In this document: one piece after another, positions 22,943 to 33,046 of the stretch
Layout of the letters: every line of letters starts with the position of its first letter
Numbering within the stretch: the stretch's first letter is position 1
From: Akkermansiaceae bacterium UBA956
GTDB taxonomy: Bacteria; Verrucomicrobiota; Verrucomicrobiia; Verrucomicrobiales; Akkermansiaceae
NCBI GenBank assembly: GCA_002293145.1
Contig: DBCO01000010.1
Location: 124,001-188,000 of the forward strand
Direction of reading: 5' to 3'
Length of the DNA: 64,000 bases
Translations under genes and position numbers: made by a program
Notes under the pieces: generated by a model
The model's database searches: none
What the model saw: only the letters and a program-made list of their open reading frames with translations
Told to the model about the DNA's origin: nothing

Positions 22943-25612
22943 TCATCCATTCAGCAATTTTTCACGACGTTCGCGCACGAGACGGACCACGAGTGAAGTC
23001 CAACCTGTCTGGTGCGATGCGCCAAGGCCTTCACCTGTTTCAGCATGGAAATATTCGTGAAATAGCAGCAAGTCTTGCCAATGCGGCACGTCGGAGTAAC
23101 GCGTTGCATCACCGAAGCACGGACGATAGCCTGATTCGTTAGGAACAAACAATTTGATCAAGCGATCACACAAATCGACGGCTACTTCGAGCAATGTTTT
23201 TTCTTCGCCCGATCCTGTTGGATACTCGATCAGAAATGAATCACCATAGAAGTAGTAGTAGCGCTCGAGTGCCTCGATAATTAAAAAATTCGTCGGAAAC
23301 CAAATCGGTCCACGCCAATTCGAATTGCCGCCAAACATATCGGTGTTTGATTCACCTGGTGTGTAGCGCACTTCATTGCGCATGCCGCTATGCTCAAACA
23401 CAAAGGGTTGCTCCTCGTGGACTTTACTCATCGAACGAATGCCAAACGGTGAAAGAAACTCTTTGGGATCAAGCATGCGTGCTAAAGTCTTACGCAGTCG
23501 ATTTTCTGTCGGCAATGCAAGCAGGCAACGTCCTGGGTTTTTCGAACTTTGGGCGCGACGAACTTTAATGTACTTCAGCAAATCCGGACGATTGGTGAGA
23601 AACCAGTCGAGCCGCTTGCGGAATCCAGGCAAGGCATCGATGGTTTTTTGCTTCAATACCGTGACTGCACAGAGCGGCAGGAGACCCACTAGCGAGCGAA
23701 TCCGCAACGGAATCGGTGACTCTTGGTTGATGATCAATTGATCGTAGTAGAAGCCATCTTCTTCATCCCACAGGCCACTGCCACCGAGGCTATTGATCGC
23801 ATCCGTGATGTTGACGTAGTGTTCGAAAAACTTTGATGCAATGTCTTCGTATGCGGGCTTTTCTAACGCAAGTTCTAACGAAATTGATAGCATAGTAAGG
23901 CAATACGATGCCATCCACGCGGTGCCATCGGCTTGATGCAAGTGGCCACCGCCGGGTAAGGAATGGGAGCGATCAAAGACTCCAATGTTATCCAGGCCAA
24001 GGAAACCTCCGCCAAAAACGTGTCGTCCTTCCGCATCCTTGCGGTTCACCCACCACGTGAAATTGATCAGCAATTTTTGAAATGCTCGCTCCAAAAACAA
24101 CAAGTCGCGTTGGCCCTTGCTATCGGATATTTTGTAAACACGCCAGACGGCCCACGCATGTACGGGTGGATTCACATCAGAGAAATTCCACTCGTAGGCA
24201 GGCAGCTGGCCGTTCGGATGCATGTACCATTCGCGCAAAAGCAGTAACAATTGATCCTTCGCAAAATCGGGATCGATCGCCGCAAAGGGAATCATGTGAA
24301 ACGCGGTATCCCATGCGGCGAACCACGGGTATTCCCACTTGTCAGGCATCGAGAGAATATCACGCGCGAAAAAATGTTGCCAATCCGCGTTACGACCTTT
24401 CAACCGACGCTCCGTTGGCGGTGGTCCATTCGGGTCGCCCTTCAGCCAATCGTCGACTACGTAGTGGAAAAATTGCTTTGTCCACAGCAGACCTGCATAG
24501 CCTTGGCGGCAAATCATGCGCTCGGCATCGGGGATATGCGTGGGAATCACCGCTTGATAAAATTCATCACACTCGGCGATGCGTTCGCTCATGGTTTGCT
24601 CAAAGTCATTCAAGCCCTCGAGGCCATTGTCTTCTTTGATGGCATGCAGTCGGCAACGTATCGTCACGCTCGCTCCAGCTGGCACTTCAAAGACCAAATA
24701 GGCCGCGGCCTTGGTCCCGTTCTGCGCGGGATTTACAGCTGATGACTCATCCTTAATAATATAACGATGAAACGCATCTTTCACGTAGGGTGTTAGATTT
24801 TCCTGGCCCCACAATGCTTGGCAGTTGCTTTCATTTTCCGTGAACAACCACACGCACTTTACGCTTGGATCATCCGATGCCGCATAAAAGCGGTATGCAT
24901 CAATGTTTCCGCGACTGACCAGTAGGCGATCATTTTCTAACAAAATATTTGGTTTGCTCAAGGGGGCCTCACGCTCATTGCCCCAGGCCCATGTATTTCG
25001 AAACCACAAACTTGGCAACACGTGGATCGGCGCAGCATCTGGTCCGTGATTGGTGATGGTCAATTTCCACAACAAGTCTTCAGGGCTGCGTTTCGCTACC
25101 TCCTGAATGATATCAAAATAGCGGCCTTCGGCAAACACCCCCATATCAGCAATTTCGAGCTCTGGACCTTCGCGCCCCAGCTTTTGATTTTCCTGAATGA
25201 TCGCAGCATACGGATAAGCTGTTTGTGGATACTTGTAGAGTGCTTTGGTGTAGGAATGCGTCGGAGTGGCATCGATATAGTAATAACATTCCTTTACGTC
25301 TTCGCCATGATTGCCCTCATTGCCTCCCAATCCGAACAAGCGCTCTTTGAGAATGCTGTCCTTACCATTCCACAGAGCAGGGGCAAAGCAGAGTTGTCCT
25401 TTGCGATCGCTCCATCCCTGCAAACCATCTTCGCCCCAGCGATAGGCGCGCAAGCGAGCGTGATCGTGGGTGAGTGTCGCCCAACTATTTCCATGATCGG
25501 AATCATCCTCGCGCACCGTTCCCCACTGCCGCTCACTGAGATACGATCCCCAGCGCTTCCAGTTCTTGGTGCGCTCGCGATCTTCTTGCAGTCTCTGCTG
25601 TTCCCTCGTCAT
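22943..25612 (-). CDS. GH63-family glucosidase (MGH1-like, cytosolic)
   Basis: The protein of 889 residues starts MTREQQRLQEDRERTKNWKR and continues WGSYLSERQWGTVREDDSD, HARLRAYRWGEDGLQGW, ERLFGLGGNEGNHGEDVKEC and TPTHSYTKALYKYPQ. These are the conserved opening blocks of bacterial glucosidases in glycoside hydrolase family 63. The (alpha/alpha)6 barrel occupies the second half (WEYPWFAAWDTAFHMIPFA, GGGFLGLDNIGVFDR, GGNSNWRGPIWFPTNFL). Such enzymes hydrolyse alpha-glucosides or compatible-solute glycosides such as mannosylglycerate or glucosylglycerate. No signal peptide is present with this start, so it is likely cytosolic. It is a single-gene unit with a divergent neighbour. Confidence 0.9.
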   Translation of the reverse strand: MTREQQRLQEDRERTKNWKRWGSYLSERQWGTVREDDSDHGNSWATLTHDHARLRAYRWGEDGLQGWSDRKGQLCFAPALWNGKDSILKERLFGLGGNEGNHGEDVKECYYYIDATPTHSYTKALYKYPQTAYPYAAIIQENQKLGREGPELEIADMGVFAEGRYFDIIQEVAKRSPEDLLWKLTITNHGPDAAPIHVLPSLWFRNTWAWGNEREAPLSKPNILLENDRLLVSRGNIDAYRFYAASDDPSVKCVWLFTENESNCQALWGQENLTPYVKDAFHRYIIKDESSAVNPAQNGTKAAAYLVFEVPAGASVTIRCRLHAIKEDNGLEGLNDFEQTMSERIAECDEFYQAVIPTHIPDAERMICRQGYAGLLWTKQFFHYVVDDWLKGDPNGPPPTERRLKGRNADWQHFFARDILSMPDKWEYPWFAAWDTAFHMIPFAAIDPDFAKDQLLLLLREWYMHPNGQLPAYEWNFSDVNPPVHAWAVWRVYKISDSKGQRDLLFLERAFQKLLINFTWWVNRKDAEGRHVFGGGFLGLDNIGVFDRSHSLPGGGHLHQADGTAWMASYCLTMLSISLELALEKPAYEDIASKFFEHYVNITDAINSLGGSGLWDEEDGFYYDQLIINQESPIPLRIRSLVGLLPLCAVTVLKQKTIDALPGFRKRLDWFLTNRPDLLKYIKVRRAQSSKNPGRCLLALPTENRLRKTLARMLDPKEFLSPFGIRSMSKVHEEQPFVFEHSGMRNEVRYTPGESNTDMFGGNSNWRGPIWFPTNFLIIEALERYYYFYGDSFLIEYPTGSGEEKTLLEVAVDLCDRLIKLFVPNESGYRPCFGDATRYSDVPHWQDLLLFHEYFHAETGEGLGASHQTGWTSLVVRLVRERREKLLNG

Positions 25613-25866
25613 CTGCCCAATGGTAAGCAGAAAGCGTGCAGATTTGTCGAGAAGCGACGGAAAAAAATTGATCACTTAGTTCAGCGCATACTACCAAAAC
25701 TGATAGATGGCGAAATGCCATTCAGCGCACTAATCTGCTTCGCTGGGATTGACGGCTAGGCATGTACATTTCTCGGCTTGCGTCATGGAACTGGAGAAGG
25801 AATTTCCGTTGCGCTATTGGATCAATCTGGGGCATAGTGCGGATCGGCGTGAGCGTGTGGAAGGGT

Positions 25867-26139
25867 ATGACCCTTCTAGAATTGTCAAAGGTTTCCGCAT
25901 GGAAGTTTTTTAAGAGTATCGGATTACTTCTTATTTCATTGGCGGCGATGGTCATTGGTGCCTGTCGCTCGCAGCCACCTCTGAATGAGGACGCGATTCT
26001 AATTGTTCTTACATGGGTGGTGGCAGTTGGCGGATTGCTTTTTGTTTCTTGCACTACCATACTTTTTCACGATCCCCACACCCAAGTGCGACTCCTGCAA
26101 GGTGAGAACAACGCGATTCAGAGACCTGTCATACGATAA
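25867..26139 (+). CDS. possible small membrane protein, about 90 residues
   Basis: From ATG at 25867 the frame gives two hydrophobic helices (SIGLLLISLAAMVIGACR and ILIVLTWVVAVGGLLFVSC) joined by a short polar turn, and a basic tail. GGAAGGG lies very close upstream. A longer form from 25762 is possible. I recognise no family. The regular two-helix pattern argues for a real gene, but support is limited. Confidence 0.4.
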   Translation: MTLLELSKVSAWKFFKSIGLLLISLAAMVIGACRSQPPLNEDAILIVLTWVVAVGGLLFVSCTTILFHDPHTQVRLLQGENNAIQRPVIR

Positions 26140-26305
26140 CGAAGAATGGAAAGTTACAATATGCCCAGGTTACCGTGAGTGATGGATGCACCAGTCATTT
26201 GGTGGTGATCCCGATTCGTAAAATGACGACAAGAAGATATGGAAACGCGATTCATCGCCATGAAGAGGCGCTACATGGATCGTCACGGGTAATGGGAATC
26301 TGTCC

Positions 26306-27985
26306 TTACTTCACCGCTTTAGCCCAGGAATCCTTGAGTCCGACGCTGCGGTTAAAGACGGCTTTTTGACCAGGGAGGTGATCTTTGGCATCGGCGACGA
26401 AGTAGCCGGTGCGCTCGAATTGGCAGAATGCGCCTGCCTCCATGGTGGCGAGGTCGGGCTCGATTTTGGCTTTGAGGATGCTGAGCGAATCGGGGTTGAG
26501 CGCGCTGAGGAAGCCTTCTTCTTGGTCATCGGGATTCTCGACGAGGAATAGGCGATCATAGAGGCGGACTTCGGCATCGTGGCCAGTGGCAGCGTCCACC
26601 CAGTGGATGGCGGCGCGGCACTCGACACCCTCGGGTGCATTAGCACCTGCGGTGCCTTTGAGTAGCTCGCAGCGGACTTCAGTGACGTGGCCGTCGGCAT
26701 TTTTCCCGAAGGAGAGGCATTTCATGATGTCGCCACCGCGCAATCGCACATGGCGACCGGGGCCGAGACGGTAGAATTTTTTCGGCGGATCTTCGAGGAA
26801 ATCGTCTTGCTCGATCCAGATCTCACGACCGTGGGAAAGTCTGCGGGTACCCCACTCAGTGCGCTCGGGATGCTCTTGTACCTCGGCATCGACACGCTCA
26901 TCGGCCGCGACATTTTCTAACACTACCTTCAAGGGATGAAGCACGGCCATACGGCGAGGTGCCTCGCGATTGAGGTAGCTCCGCACCTCAAATTCTAACA
27001 GATCGACGGAGGTGGTGCCGTTGAATTTGGTGATGCCGATGCGTTTGCAGAAATTGCGGATGGCCTCGGCGGGGTAGCCACGACGGCGCAAACCGGAGAT
27101 CGTCGGGATGCGTGGATCGTCCCAACCGCTGACGAGGCCTTCTTTGACCAATTGCAGCAGCTTGCGCTTGCTCATCACAGTGTAGGTGAGGTTGAGACGA
27201 GCAAATTCGATCTGGCGCGGCTTGGCGGGCACGGGGCAATTTTCAATGACCCAATCGTAGAGCGGACGGTGATTTTCAAACTCCAAGGTGCAGAGCGAGT
27301 GGGTGATGTGCTCGAGGGCATCTTCTAACGGATGTGCGTAATCGTACATCGGGTAAATGCACCAAGCATCACCGGTGTTGTGGTGATGGGCGCGCATGAT
27401 CCGATAGACCACGGGATCGCGTAGGTTCATATTGGAGGAAGCGAGATCGATTTTGGCGCGCAGGACCATGGCACCATCGGGAAATTCTCCCGCGCGCATG
27501 CGGCGAAAAAGATCGAGGTTTTCGGAGGTTGGGCGCTCACGCCAGGGCGAAGGTGTGCCGGGCACATTGAGATTGCCGCGGGTCTCTCGCATTTGTTCGT
27601 GCGTTTGCTCATCGACATAGGCGAGTCCTTTTTCGATCAGTGAGATGGCGCAATCGAAGTAAAATTCAAAGTAGTCACTGGCAAAATGCAGCGCATCCCA
27701 CTCGAAGCCGAGCCATTTCACGTCCTCGCGAATACTCTCGACGTATTCGACTTCTTCCTTCGAGGGATTGGTGTCATCGAAGCGTAGGTGGCACTTCGCT
27801 CCTACGCCGCGATTTTCCAACGCGATACCAAAGTTCAAACAGATCGACTTGGCGTGGCCGATGTGGAGGTAACCGTTCGGCTCCGGCGGAAATCGGGTGA
27901 TGATGCTCTGATGTTTGCCCGTGGCAAGATCATTGGCGATGATATCACGAATGAAGTCAGATTTGGTTTCGTCGGCGTCGGACAT
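26306..27985 (-). CDS. glnS: glutaminyl-tRNA synthetase
   Basis: Class I synthetase charging tRNA-Gln. HIGH is at 41-44 in PPEPNGYLHIGHAKS, and the KMSKS-type loop reads VMSKRKLLQLVKEG near residue 270. RFDDTNPSKEEVEYVESI and LCTLEFENHRPLYDW are GlnRS-specific and exclude glutamyl-tRNA synthetase. The C-terminal anticodon-binding beta barrels run from about 340 to 545, giving a normal 559 residues. Having a GlnRS suggests that Gln-tRNA is made directly here. No Shine-Dalgarno motif precedes the ATG. Confidence 0.97.
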   Translation of the reverse strand: MSDADETKSDFIRDIIANDLATGKHQSIITRFPPEPNGYLHIGHAKSICLNFGIALENRGVGAKCHLRFDDTNPSKEEVEYVESIREDVKWLGFEWDALHFASDYFEFYFDCAISLIEKGLAYVDEQTHEQMRETRGNLNVPGTPSPWRERPTSENLDLFRRMRAGEFPDGAMVLRAKIDLASSNMNLRDPVVYRIMRAHHHNTGDAWCIYPMYDYAHPLEDALEHITHSLCTLEFENHRPLYDWVIENCPVPAKPRQIEFARLNLTYTVMSKRKLLQLVKEGLVSGWDDPRIPTISGLRRRGYPAEAIRNFCKRIGITKFNGTTSVDLLEFEVRSYLNREAPRRMAVLHPLKVVLENVAADERVDAEVQEHPERTEWGTRRLSHGREIWIEQDDFLEDPPKKFYRLGPGRHVRLRGGDIMKCLSFGKNADGHVTEVRCELLKGTAGANAPEGVECRAAIHWVDAATGHDAEVRLYDRLFLVENPDDQEEGFLSALNPDSLSILKAKIEPDLATMEAGAFCQFERTGYFVADAKDHLPGQKAVFNRSVGLKDSWAKAVK

Positions 27986-28121
27986 AGAAAAATTCGGAGT
28001 AGTGCCAGAGTGGCGTGGAGCACGATAGTGCTGAATCCGTCTCTTGAAAAGAATTTTCCCGATAGCATCGCGCGGATTAGGAATCCTTTCTTTTTTTGCA
28101 TGCAGTCACAAAAACATCTTG

Positions 28122-28137
28122 CGATGTGATTACATCG
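28122..28137. promoter_or_regulatory. palindrome upstream of the stand-alone cassette-A gene
   Basis: CGATGT and ACATCG form a perfect 6-bp inverted repeat around GATT, about 40 bases before the ATG at 28177. It could be an operator or a hairpin in the leader. No regulator family can be assigned. Confidence 0.3.
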
Positions 28138-28176
28138 TATGATATTACTCCATCACAAACCAAAGCAACCTTTCTT

Positions 28177-31100
28177 ATGAAAAATCTTCCCAAAGCTCCC
28201 CGGGGATTCACCTTGGTGATCACGATTTCCCTGCTAGTGCTTTTGACTATGGTGGCTATAGGCGTGCTCTCGCTGAGCTCTGTGACCTTGCGTCAATCCA
28301 GTTACCACAACGATTATGCCACGGCGCGCTCGAATGCGCGGATGTCCTTGATGCTCGCCCTTGGCGCCTTGCAGAAAGAAGCGGGCGCCGACACAAGGGT
28401 CACAGCGCGAGCTGACATTCTCGACAAAATCAATCCGCCGATTCTCGGTGTATGGAAAAGTTGGGAGGGGTCCGATCACACCCAGTCCGGTTCTTTTCAA
28501 GGCCGTCCCATTTCCCCCGGGAATTACAAATCTATGAAAAACCAGCGCTTTCTCCGCTGGCTAACCTCTCACTCCCCTGCGACTCCTGGCAACTCTGCCT
28601 CCCTGCCCGAAACCAAAATCTCGCCGCAGAGTGTGCCCCTCATCGGCGAATCCAGTGTGGGCAAAGGTGCAGACCGCAATCAGCTGCAAATCCACATTCC
28701 GCCGAGCAACATCCGCGTCGATGCCTTAAAAAGCGACGGCTATGCATGGTATGTCAGCGGAGAAAATCAAAAAGCTAACATCCCCGCGCCCTACCAACCC
28801 ACCAACGATAACGCGGCTGGCTGGTCGGGCATCACCAAATCCCATGCCATCGCCGATCCCGAAGTTTTCCGCCTTGAGTCCCTCAACAGCAATCCGACTC
28901 AAGTCGATAAAATTTCCTCGCTCGATCAAATCAACCTTATTGCAGACAAAGGCGAGGTCCTAGCCTCGAAGGAATTTTTCCACGATCTCAGCCCCTGGTC
29001 AAAGGGCTTGCTAACCAACACGGCGACAGGTGGCTGGCGCAAGGATCTCTCGATTTTTACTGAAAATTACGCCTCCGTCGGCAGCAGCTCCCTGCCTCTA
29101 TTCCGCGCTACACCGACGCAAGATGTGCTGTGCTCGGTGCCTGCTGGGTCCAATACACGGGCAAGCAAATCCATGCTTTATCCGTGGGCGGCATATCGTG
29201 GTAGCGGCAGTGAGATACCCATCTACCAATTCGGCGCAGTATGCTCGTGGGAAAACCTCAAGGAGTATGCTACGATGTACAAACGTCTCAGCGCTACAGG
29301 CAATCGCATCCTTCTCTCGAACAGCACGCCGAACTCCTACGCCATTGACGATACCGCAAACACCTACAGCTTCATTCACAAAGTGCGAGCCATTCCGGTG
29401 ATCGCCCGGATTCAGTGGGCATTCTCCCACTGGGCTGGGCCGGCGCCCACGAGTCCTACGACACCCGCTGGCAGCCTGCAGCCGCGACTTTTGCTTACGC
29501 CAATCATCACGATGTGGAATCCCTACAATGTAGAAATCACCTCTTCTTCCGCTCTCAATTTCACCATTATCGCCCCCCTTCCCGCCGCATTAAAATACAC
29601 GGTCAATGGTGCTACAACTACTGGCTATAATGCATTGACGGCAGGAGCTACGAATAATACTCCGGCACTGACAACCGCCAGTAATCTCAACTATATCATT
29701 GCCACTGGGTTTTCTCTCAAGCCAGGAGAAACACGGGTCTTTAGTCCGCAATCCACCACTCCAGTAAGCATTACGGACACGAATCCATCGTTAAATCCAT
29801 TGCCATTGGCGGTTGGCTATCGCAGCAAAGGCGGTCATTTTTTTCCAGTATTGAATGCTCAAGGTCAGCCGATTGCTGCCCCAGCAAGCTCGACGATCAA
29901 GGCAGACGCAAAATTTGATACCACTTACTCCGATGGCGCACTGGGAGTGGGCATCTATCTGGACATGAGCATCGGTGGACGCCGCCACCTCGTTTACCGC
30001 ATGGTCTATCCGCCCGCTGTCGCAGATAAAGTCTATCCGCCGCTCACACAGATGGCGCAGAGCACCTTGAGTGCCGCCGTATCGAATCCCACGCCGTTTA
30101 TGTCCACGATGTTTGGTGCGCGCATGGCCAGTAATACACACATCGCCGCCAAGGGCTTTGTGCAGTCGAGCCCACTCGTTAACTACACCGCGATGGGTGG
30201 AAAAGACGTAGTCGAGAGCACCATCGGACGCGAATACAACGGAACGGGACATCCTGTGAATTCCCCCTTTGACTACAGCTTCATCAAGCACTCCGGAGCG
30301 GGTGATAGCTGGCTACCGAATTCGAGTGATACGACAGGGCGCGGATACATCGTCACTGGCTTCAACAAAGCAGATGGACTTTCGCGCTGCGTTATCGCTG
30401 AGTTACCCACTCGTCCGCTATCCTCCCTCGGCGAGCTGCAAAACTGGGATCTGCGTTATGAAAATCCGATTCCTCCCTTCGCGATCAACCTCATCGGCAA
30501 TAGCGATGCCTCACCTCTGCTTCCGCCCAATGCCGTATTTAACAGCACCTCTAACGATGCCGTCAACCTCCAATACGATGACTCCTACTGCGCCAATCAC
30601 ATTCTCTTCGACGATTGGTTCTTCTCCTCCATCGCGCCCAATCCGACCAACTTCGGCTCCGCCGGCAAATCCATGCAGGTCGTGTATCAAGAATTTGTCA
30701 CAGGCACCACACCGCTGCAAAACCGCGCTTACCAAGCCATCCCTCAAGATCTTCAAAAGGCGGCCATTTCTGCCACCGAGGCCACCACTCTGTTCAACAA
30801 AAATGTCCGCGATCGTAACGGCTGGAAAACCATCGCCTCGCGCCTCGAAGTCGAGGGCATGTTCAATGTCAACTCCACCTCAGAAACCGCCTGGCGCGCG
30901 CTGCTACGTCATGCTCGTCAACAAAAGACAGCATACATCGCCGAGAGTGGAGCCTCATGGTCGATCGCTACCTCGGGCAAGGAAGATTTCCCCCACAGCC
31001 GATTCAGCATAGCGGGTGATGTCGAGGCTGGTCGCCAAGGCACGTCAGGCTCATTTCCTGAGTCCGCAGAATTCGCCGGCTACCGCAGCTTTGACGAAGA

Positions 31101-31662
31101 TCAACTGGATGAGCTCGCTCGCCTGATCGTCGAGCAAGTCCGCTTGCGTGGTCCATTTCTCTCGTTGTCAGAATTTGTCAATCGCCAGCTCAGCTCCGGC
31201 AATCTCGCGCTCGCTGGCGCGATTCAATCCGCCCTCAATGAGCTATCGAAAAAATCCGCTCTCAACCCCTACTCTGCCATCCAAGGACTCTCCAAAGACG
31301 CCGGTGCCATGCCACTGGGTGGTGCCAGCCCCGAATACCAATTTCCCGCTGCCGCCGTCGGCGAAAGTGCCTACGGACTCCCGGGCTGGACCCGCCAAGC
31401 TGACATCCTACGCCCCCTAGCACCCATTCTCTCCGCCCGCGATGACACCTTCCGCATCCGTGCCTACGGCGATGCACGCGATGCCAACAACAACATCAAA
31501 GCGCGCGCTTGGTGCGAAGCCGTTGTCCAGCGCACCCGCGACTACACCGACCCCAGCGAAGCGGCCGAACTCGCCACCCCCACGGTCAAAGCCCTCAACA
31601 AAGCCTTCGGTCGCCGCTTTACCGTCGCCTCCTTCCGCTGGCTCCGCGAGGAAGAAATCTAA
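28177..31662 (+). CDS. giant Verru_Chthon cassette protein A-like (GspK-like) exported protein
   Basis: The ATG at 28177 begins MKNLPKAPRGFTLVITISLL, a prepilin-type leader with G|FTLV before a hydrophobic helix. Position +5 is Ile, not the Glu of ordinary pseudopilins, as in GspK. The first helix ends SLSSVTLRQSSYHNDYATAR, and ARSNARMSLMLALGALQKEAG follows. The rest is a large extracytoplasmic region with many Asn, Ser and Thr. Near residue 985 LRGPFLSLSEFVNRQLSSG resembles the helix-hairpin-helix end of GspK. At 1161 residues it is larger than the cassette-A protein at 43.6 kb. It stands alone with a secreted partner 18 bases downstream. Role inferred: tip pseudopilin or substrate presenter of a secretion system. 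Confidence 0.75.
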   Translation: MKNLPKAPRGFTLVITISLLVLLTMVAIGVLSLSSVTLRQSSYHNDYATARSNARMSLMLALGALQKEAGADTRVTARADILDKINPPILGVWKSWEGSDHTQSGSFQGRPISPGNYKSMKNQRFLRWLTSHSPATPGNSASLPETKISPQSVPLIGESSVGKGADRNQLQIHIPPSNIRVDALKSDGYAWYVSGENQKANIPAPYQPTNDNAAGWSGITKSHAIADPEVFRLESLNSNPTQVDKISSLDQINLIADKGEVLASKEFFHDLSPWSKGLLTNTATGGWRKDLSIFTENYASVGSSSLPLFRATPTQDVLCSVPAGSNTRASKSMLYPWAAYRGSGSEIPIYQFGAVCSWENLKEYATMYKRLSATGNRILLSNSTPNSYAIDDTANTYSFIHKVRAIPVIARIQWAFSHWAGPAPTSPTTPAGSLQPRLLLTPIITMWNPYNVEITSSSALNFTIIAPLPAALKYTVNGATTTGYNALTAGATNNTPALTTASNLNYIIATGFSLKPGETRVFSPQSTTPVSITDTNPSLNPLPLAVGYRSKGGHFFPVLNAQGQPIAAPASSTIKADAKFDTTYSDGALGVGIYLDMSIGGRRHLVYRMVYPPAVADKVYPPLTQMAQSTLSAAVSNPTPFMSTMFGARMASNTHIAAKGFVQSSPLVNYTAMGGKDVVESTIGREYNGTGHPVNSPFDYSFIKHSGAGDSWLPNSSDTTGRGYIVTGFNKADGLSRCVIAELPTRPLSSLGELQNWDLRYENPIPPFAINLIGNSDASPLLPPNAVFNSTSNDAVNLQYDDSYCANHILFDDWFFSSIAPNPTNFGSAGKSMQVVYQEFVTGTTPLQNRAYQAIPQDLQKAAISATEATTLFNKNVRDRNGWKTIASRLEVEGMFNVNSTSETAWRALLRHARQQKTAYIAESGASWSIATSGKEDFPHSRFSIAGDVEAGRQGTSGSFPESAEFAGYRSFDEDQLDELARLIVEQVRLRGPFLSLSEFVNRQLSSGNLALAGAIQSALNELSKKSALNPYSAIQGLSKDAGAMPLGGASPEYQFPAAAVGESAYGLPGWTRQADILRPLAPILSARDDTFRIRAYGDARDANNNIKARAWCEAVVQRTRDYTDPSEAAELATPTVKALNKAFGRRFTVASFRWLREEEI

Positions 31663-31680
31663 ACTGCCGATCCTCTTAGC

Positions 31681-32415
31681 ATGAACCACCGCACCCTCTA
31701 CCCGCGCCTCGCCGTTCTCATCTGCGCCTCACTGATTTCCTGTGCCTCCTCACTTTTGGCACAGACAGAACGCACCGTCCGCATCCTCTTCCTCAACGGC
31801 CCTGCCGAGGCTCCCGAAAAAATCCACCTCCACGCCAGCAGCGATCCCGCCGTCGCCGGAGCCGCGCAAGAGGTAGAACTCCCGCGCCTCAATCTCTCGC
31901 CGCCCTACGTTTTACCCGCAGGTGATATCAACCTCAGCCTTGCCCCGCAGGCACTAGCCGCAGACCAAGCAGCACCCGCCACCAGCCCGAAAATCAAGGT
32001 GCCCGCCACCACCACCGAATTCTATCTGCTCATCGCACACGAGCCCACCAACAAGGCAGTCCCCATGCGCATGCAGGTCATCCCCGCCAATCCCGATAGC
32101 TTTCGGAAAGGCCAAATGCTCTGGTATAACCTCACCAGCACCCGCGTCGGTGGCCAAGTGGGATCACAAAAGCTCGATATGAAACCGCAGAGCCGTGCCA
32201 TCCTCGATGCCCCCGCCAGCGGCAACGAAGACTACAACGTCAACCTCAGCTACTACATCGAGAGCCGCGAAAATCTCTACCCCCTTTGCGAAACCAAGTG
32301 GACCCACGATCCACGCTCGCGCAGCATTTACTTCATCATCAACCAGCCTGGCAGCCGCGCCCCCCGCGTCATGGGCTTCCCCGATTTCCGCGAGCCCGAA
32401 AAAAAGCCCGAGTAA
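31681..32415 (+). CDS. secreted protein paired with the cassette-A-like protein
   Basis: A signal peptide with LISCASSLLAQ ends the hydrophobic stretch. The 244-residue product is mostly beta-rich with Pro-rich loops (VRILFLNGPAEAPEKIHLHA, TTEFYLLIAHEPTNKAVPM, GQMLWYNLTSTRVGGQVGSQ). I do not recognise a named family. Its start lies 18 bases after the giant cassette-A gene, so both are probably made together and may interact in the periplasm. A long hairpin follows at 32428-32490. Confidence 0.7.
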   Translation: MNHRTLYPRLAVLICASLISCASSLLAQTERTVRILFLNGPAEAPEKIHLHASSDPAVAGAAQEVELPRLNLSPPYVLPAGDINLSLAPQALAADQAAPATSPKIKVPATTTEFYLLIAHEPTNKAVPMRMQVIPANPDSFRKGQMLWYNLTSTRVGGQVGSQKLDMKPQSRAILDAPASGNEDYNVNLSYYIESRENLYPLCETKWTHDPRSRSIYFIINQPGSRAPRVMGFPDFREPEKKPE

Positions 32416-32427
32416 TCATCGCACGGG

Positions 32428-32490
32428 GTAAAAGAGCAGTCCTAACGCCCATCTCGATGTCTTTTCTGATAGGGGCGCGTGCTCTTTTAC
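32428..32490. terminator. large structured hairpin after the secreted-protein gene
   Basis: An 11-bp perfect outer stem GTAAAAGAGCA / TGCTCTTTTAC encloses a second GC-rich stem (CGCCC with GGGCG). It lies between the secreted-protein gene and the ATG of the next lipoprotein gene. No T-run follows directly, so it may stop transcription weakly, protect mRNA ends, or be a short repeat element. Confidence 0.45.
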
Positions 32491-32502
32491 GTTGTGCCGC
32501 AA

Positions 32503-33042
32503 ATGAGACTAACTCAGCTACTTTCAACACTGCTCATAACCACTATCTTCACAGGATGTGGTGAACCCAAGGCGGATGTTTCAACCCCGCAAACGCACAG
32601 TTCTGGTGCGATTACATTAGATTACCCGAAGAATTGGAAGATTACCGAAGAATCAATCACATCAGGAATACATTCTTTCTTTATTGAAACTAATGGCAAT
32701 GCTCTTGTGATTTTCCAATCTTACCCGGCTGAAGATGCGGATGATCTTCCTGTTTTTTCGAAGTCATTTTCCGATGCTGCAACCGAGACACCAGTTGGAA
32801 AGATTGCAGGCGCAACTTTTGCTGGCTTGCCTAATGAAGATGGCTTCGAATGGATCTTGGAGGATTTTACCATTAACTTGCTCGGCGAATCGATTCCTCA
32901 CCGGCGACTCTACGGGACCAAAGATGTCGGAGGCAAAAGATTATTTTTGATACTTCAAGTTGCATCCGAGGACTCTGCAAAAATTGAGTCAGGATTCCAG
33001 CTCATACGAAAATCTTTACGTGGCAAGCAAACCGCAGAATAA
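32503..33042 (+). CDS. lipoprotein with a PsbP/Mog1-like fold
   Basis: The ATG at 32503 gives MRLTQLLSTLLITTIFTGCG with lipobox FTGC. The mature 160 residues have the pattern of small PsbP-like proteins: SGAITLDYPKNWKITEESI near the start, SFFIETNGNALVIFQSYPA in the middle, and LFLILQVASEDSAKIESGFQ at the end. Proteins of this group are periplasmic and mostly uncharacterised. No neighbour suggests a function. Confidence 0.7.
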   Translation: MRLTQLLSTLLITTIFTGCGEPKADVSTPQTHSSGAITLDYPKNWKITEESITSGIHSFFIETNGNALVIFQSYPAEDADDLPVFSKSFSDAATETPVGKIAGATFAGLPNEDGFEWILEDFTINLLGESIPHRRLYGTKDVGGKRLFLILQVASEDSAKIESGFQLIRKSLRGKQTAE

Positions 33043-33046
33043 TAAA

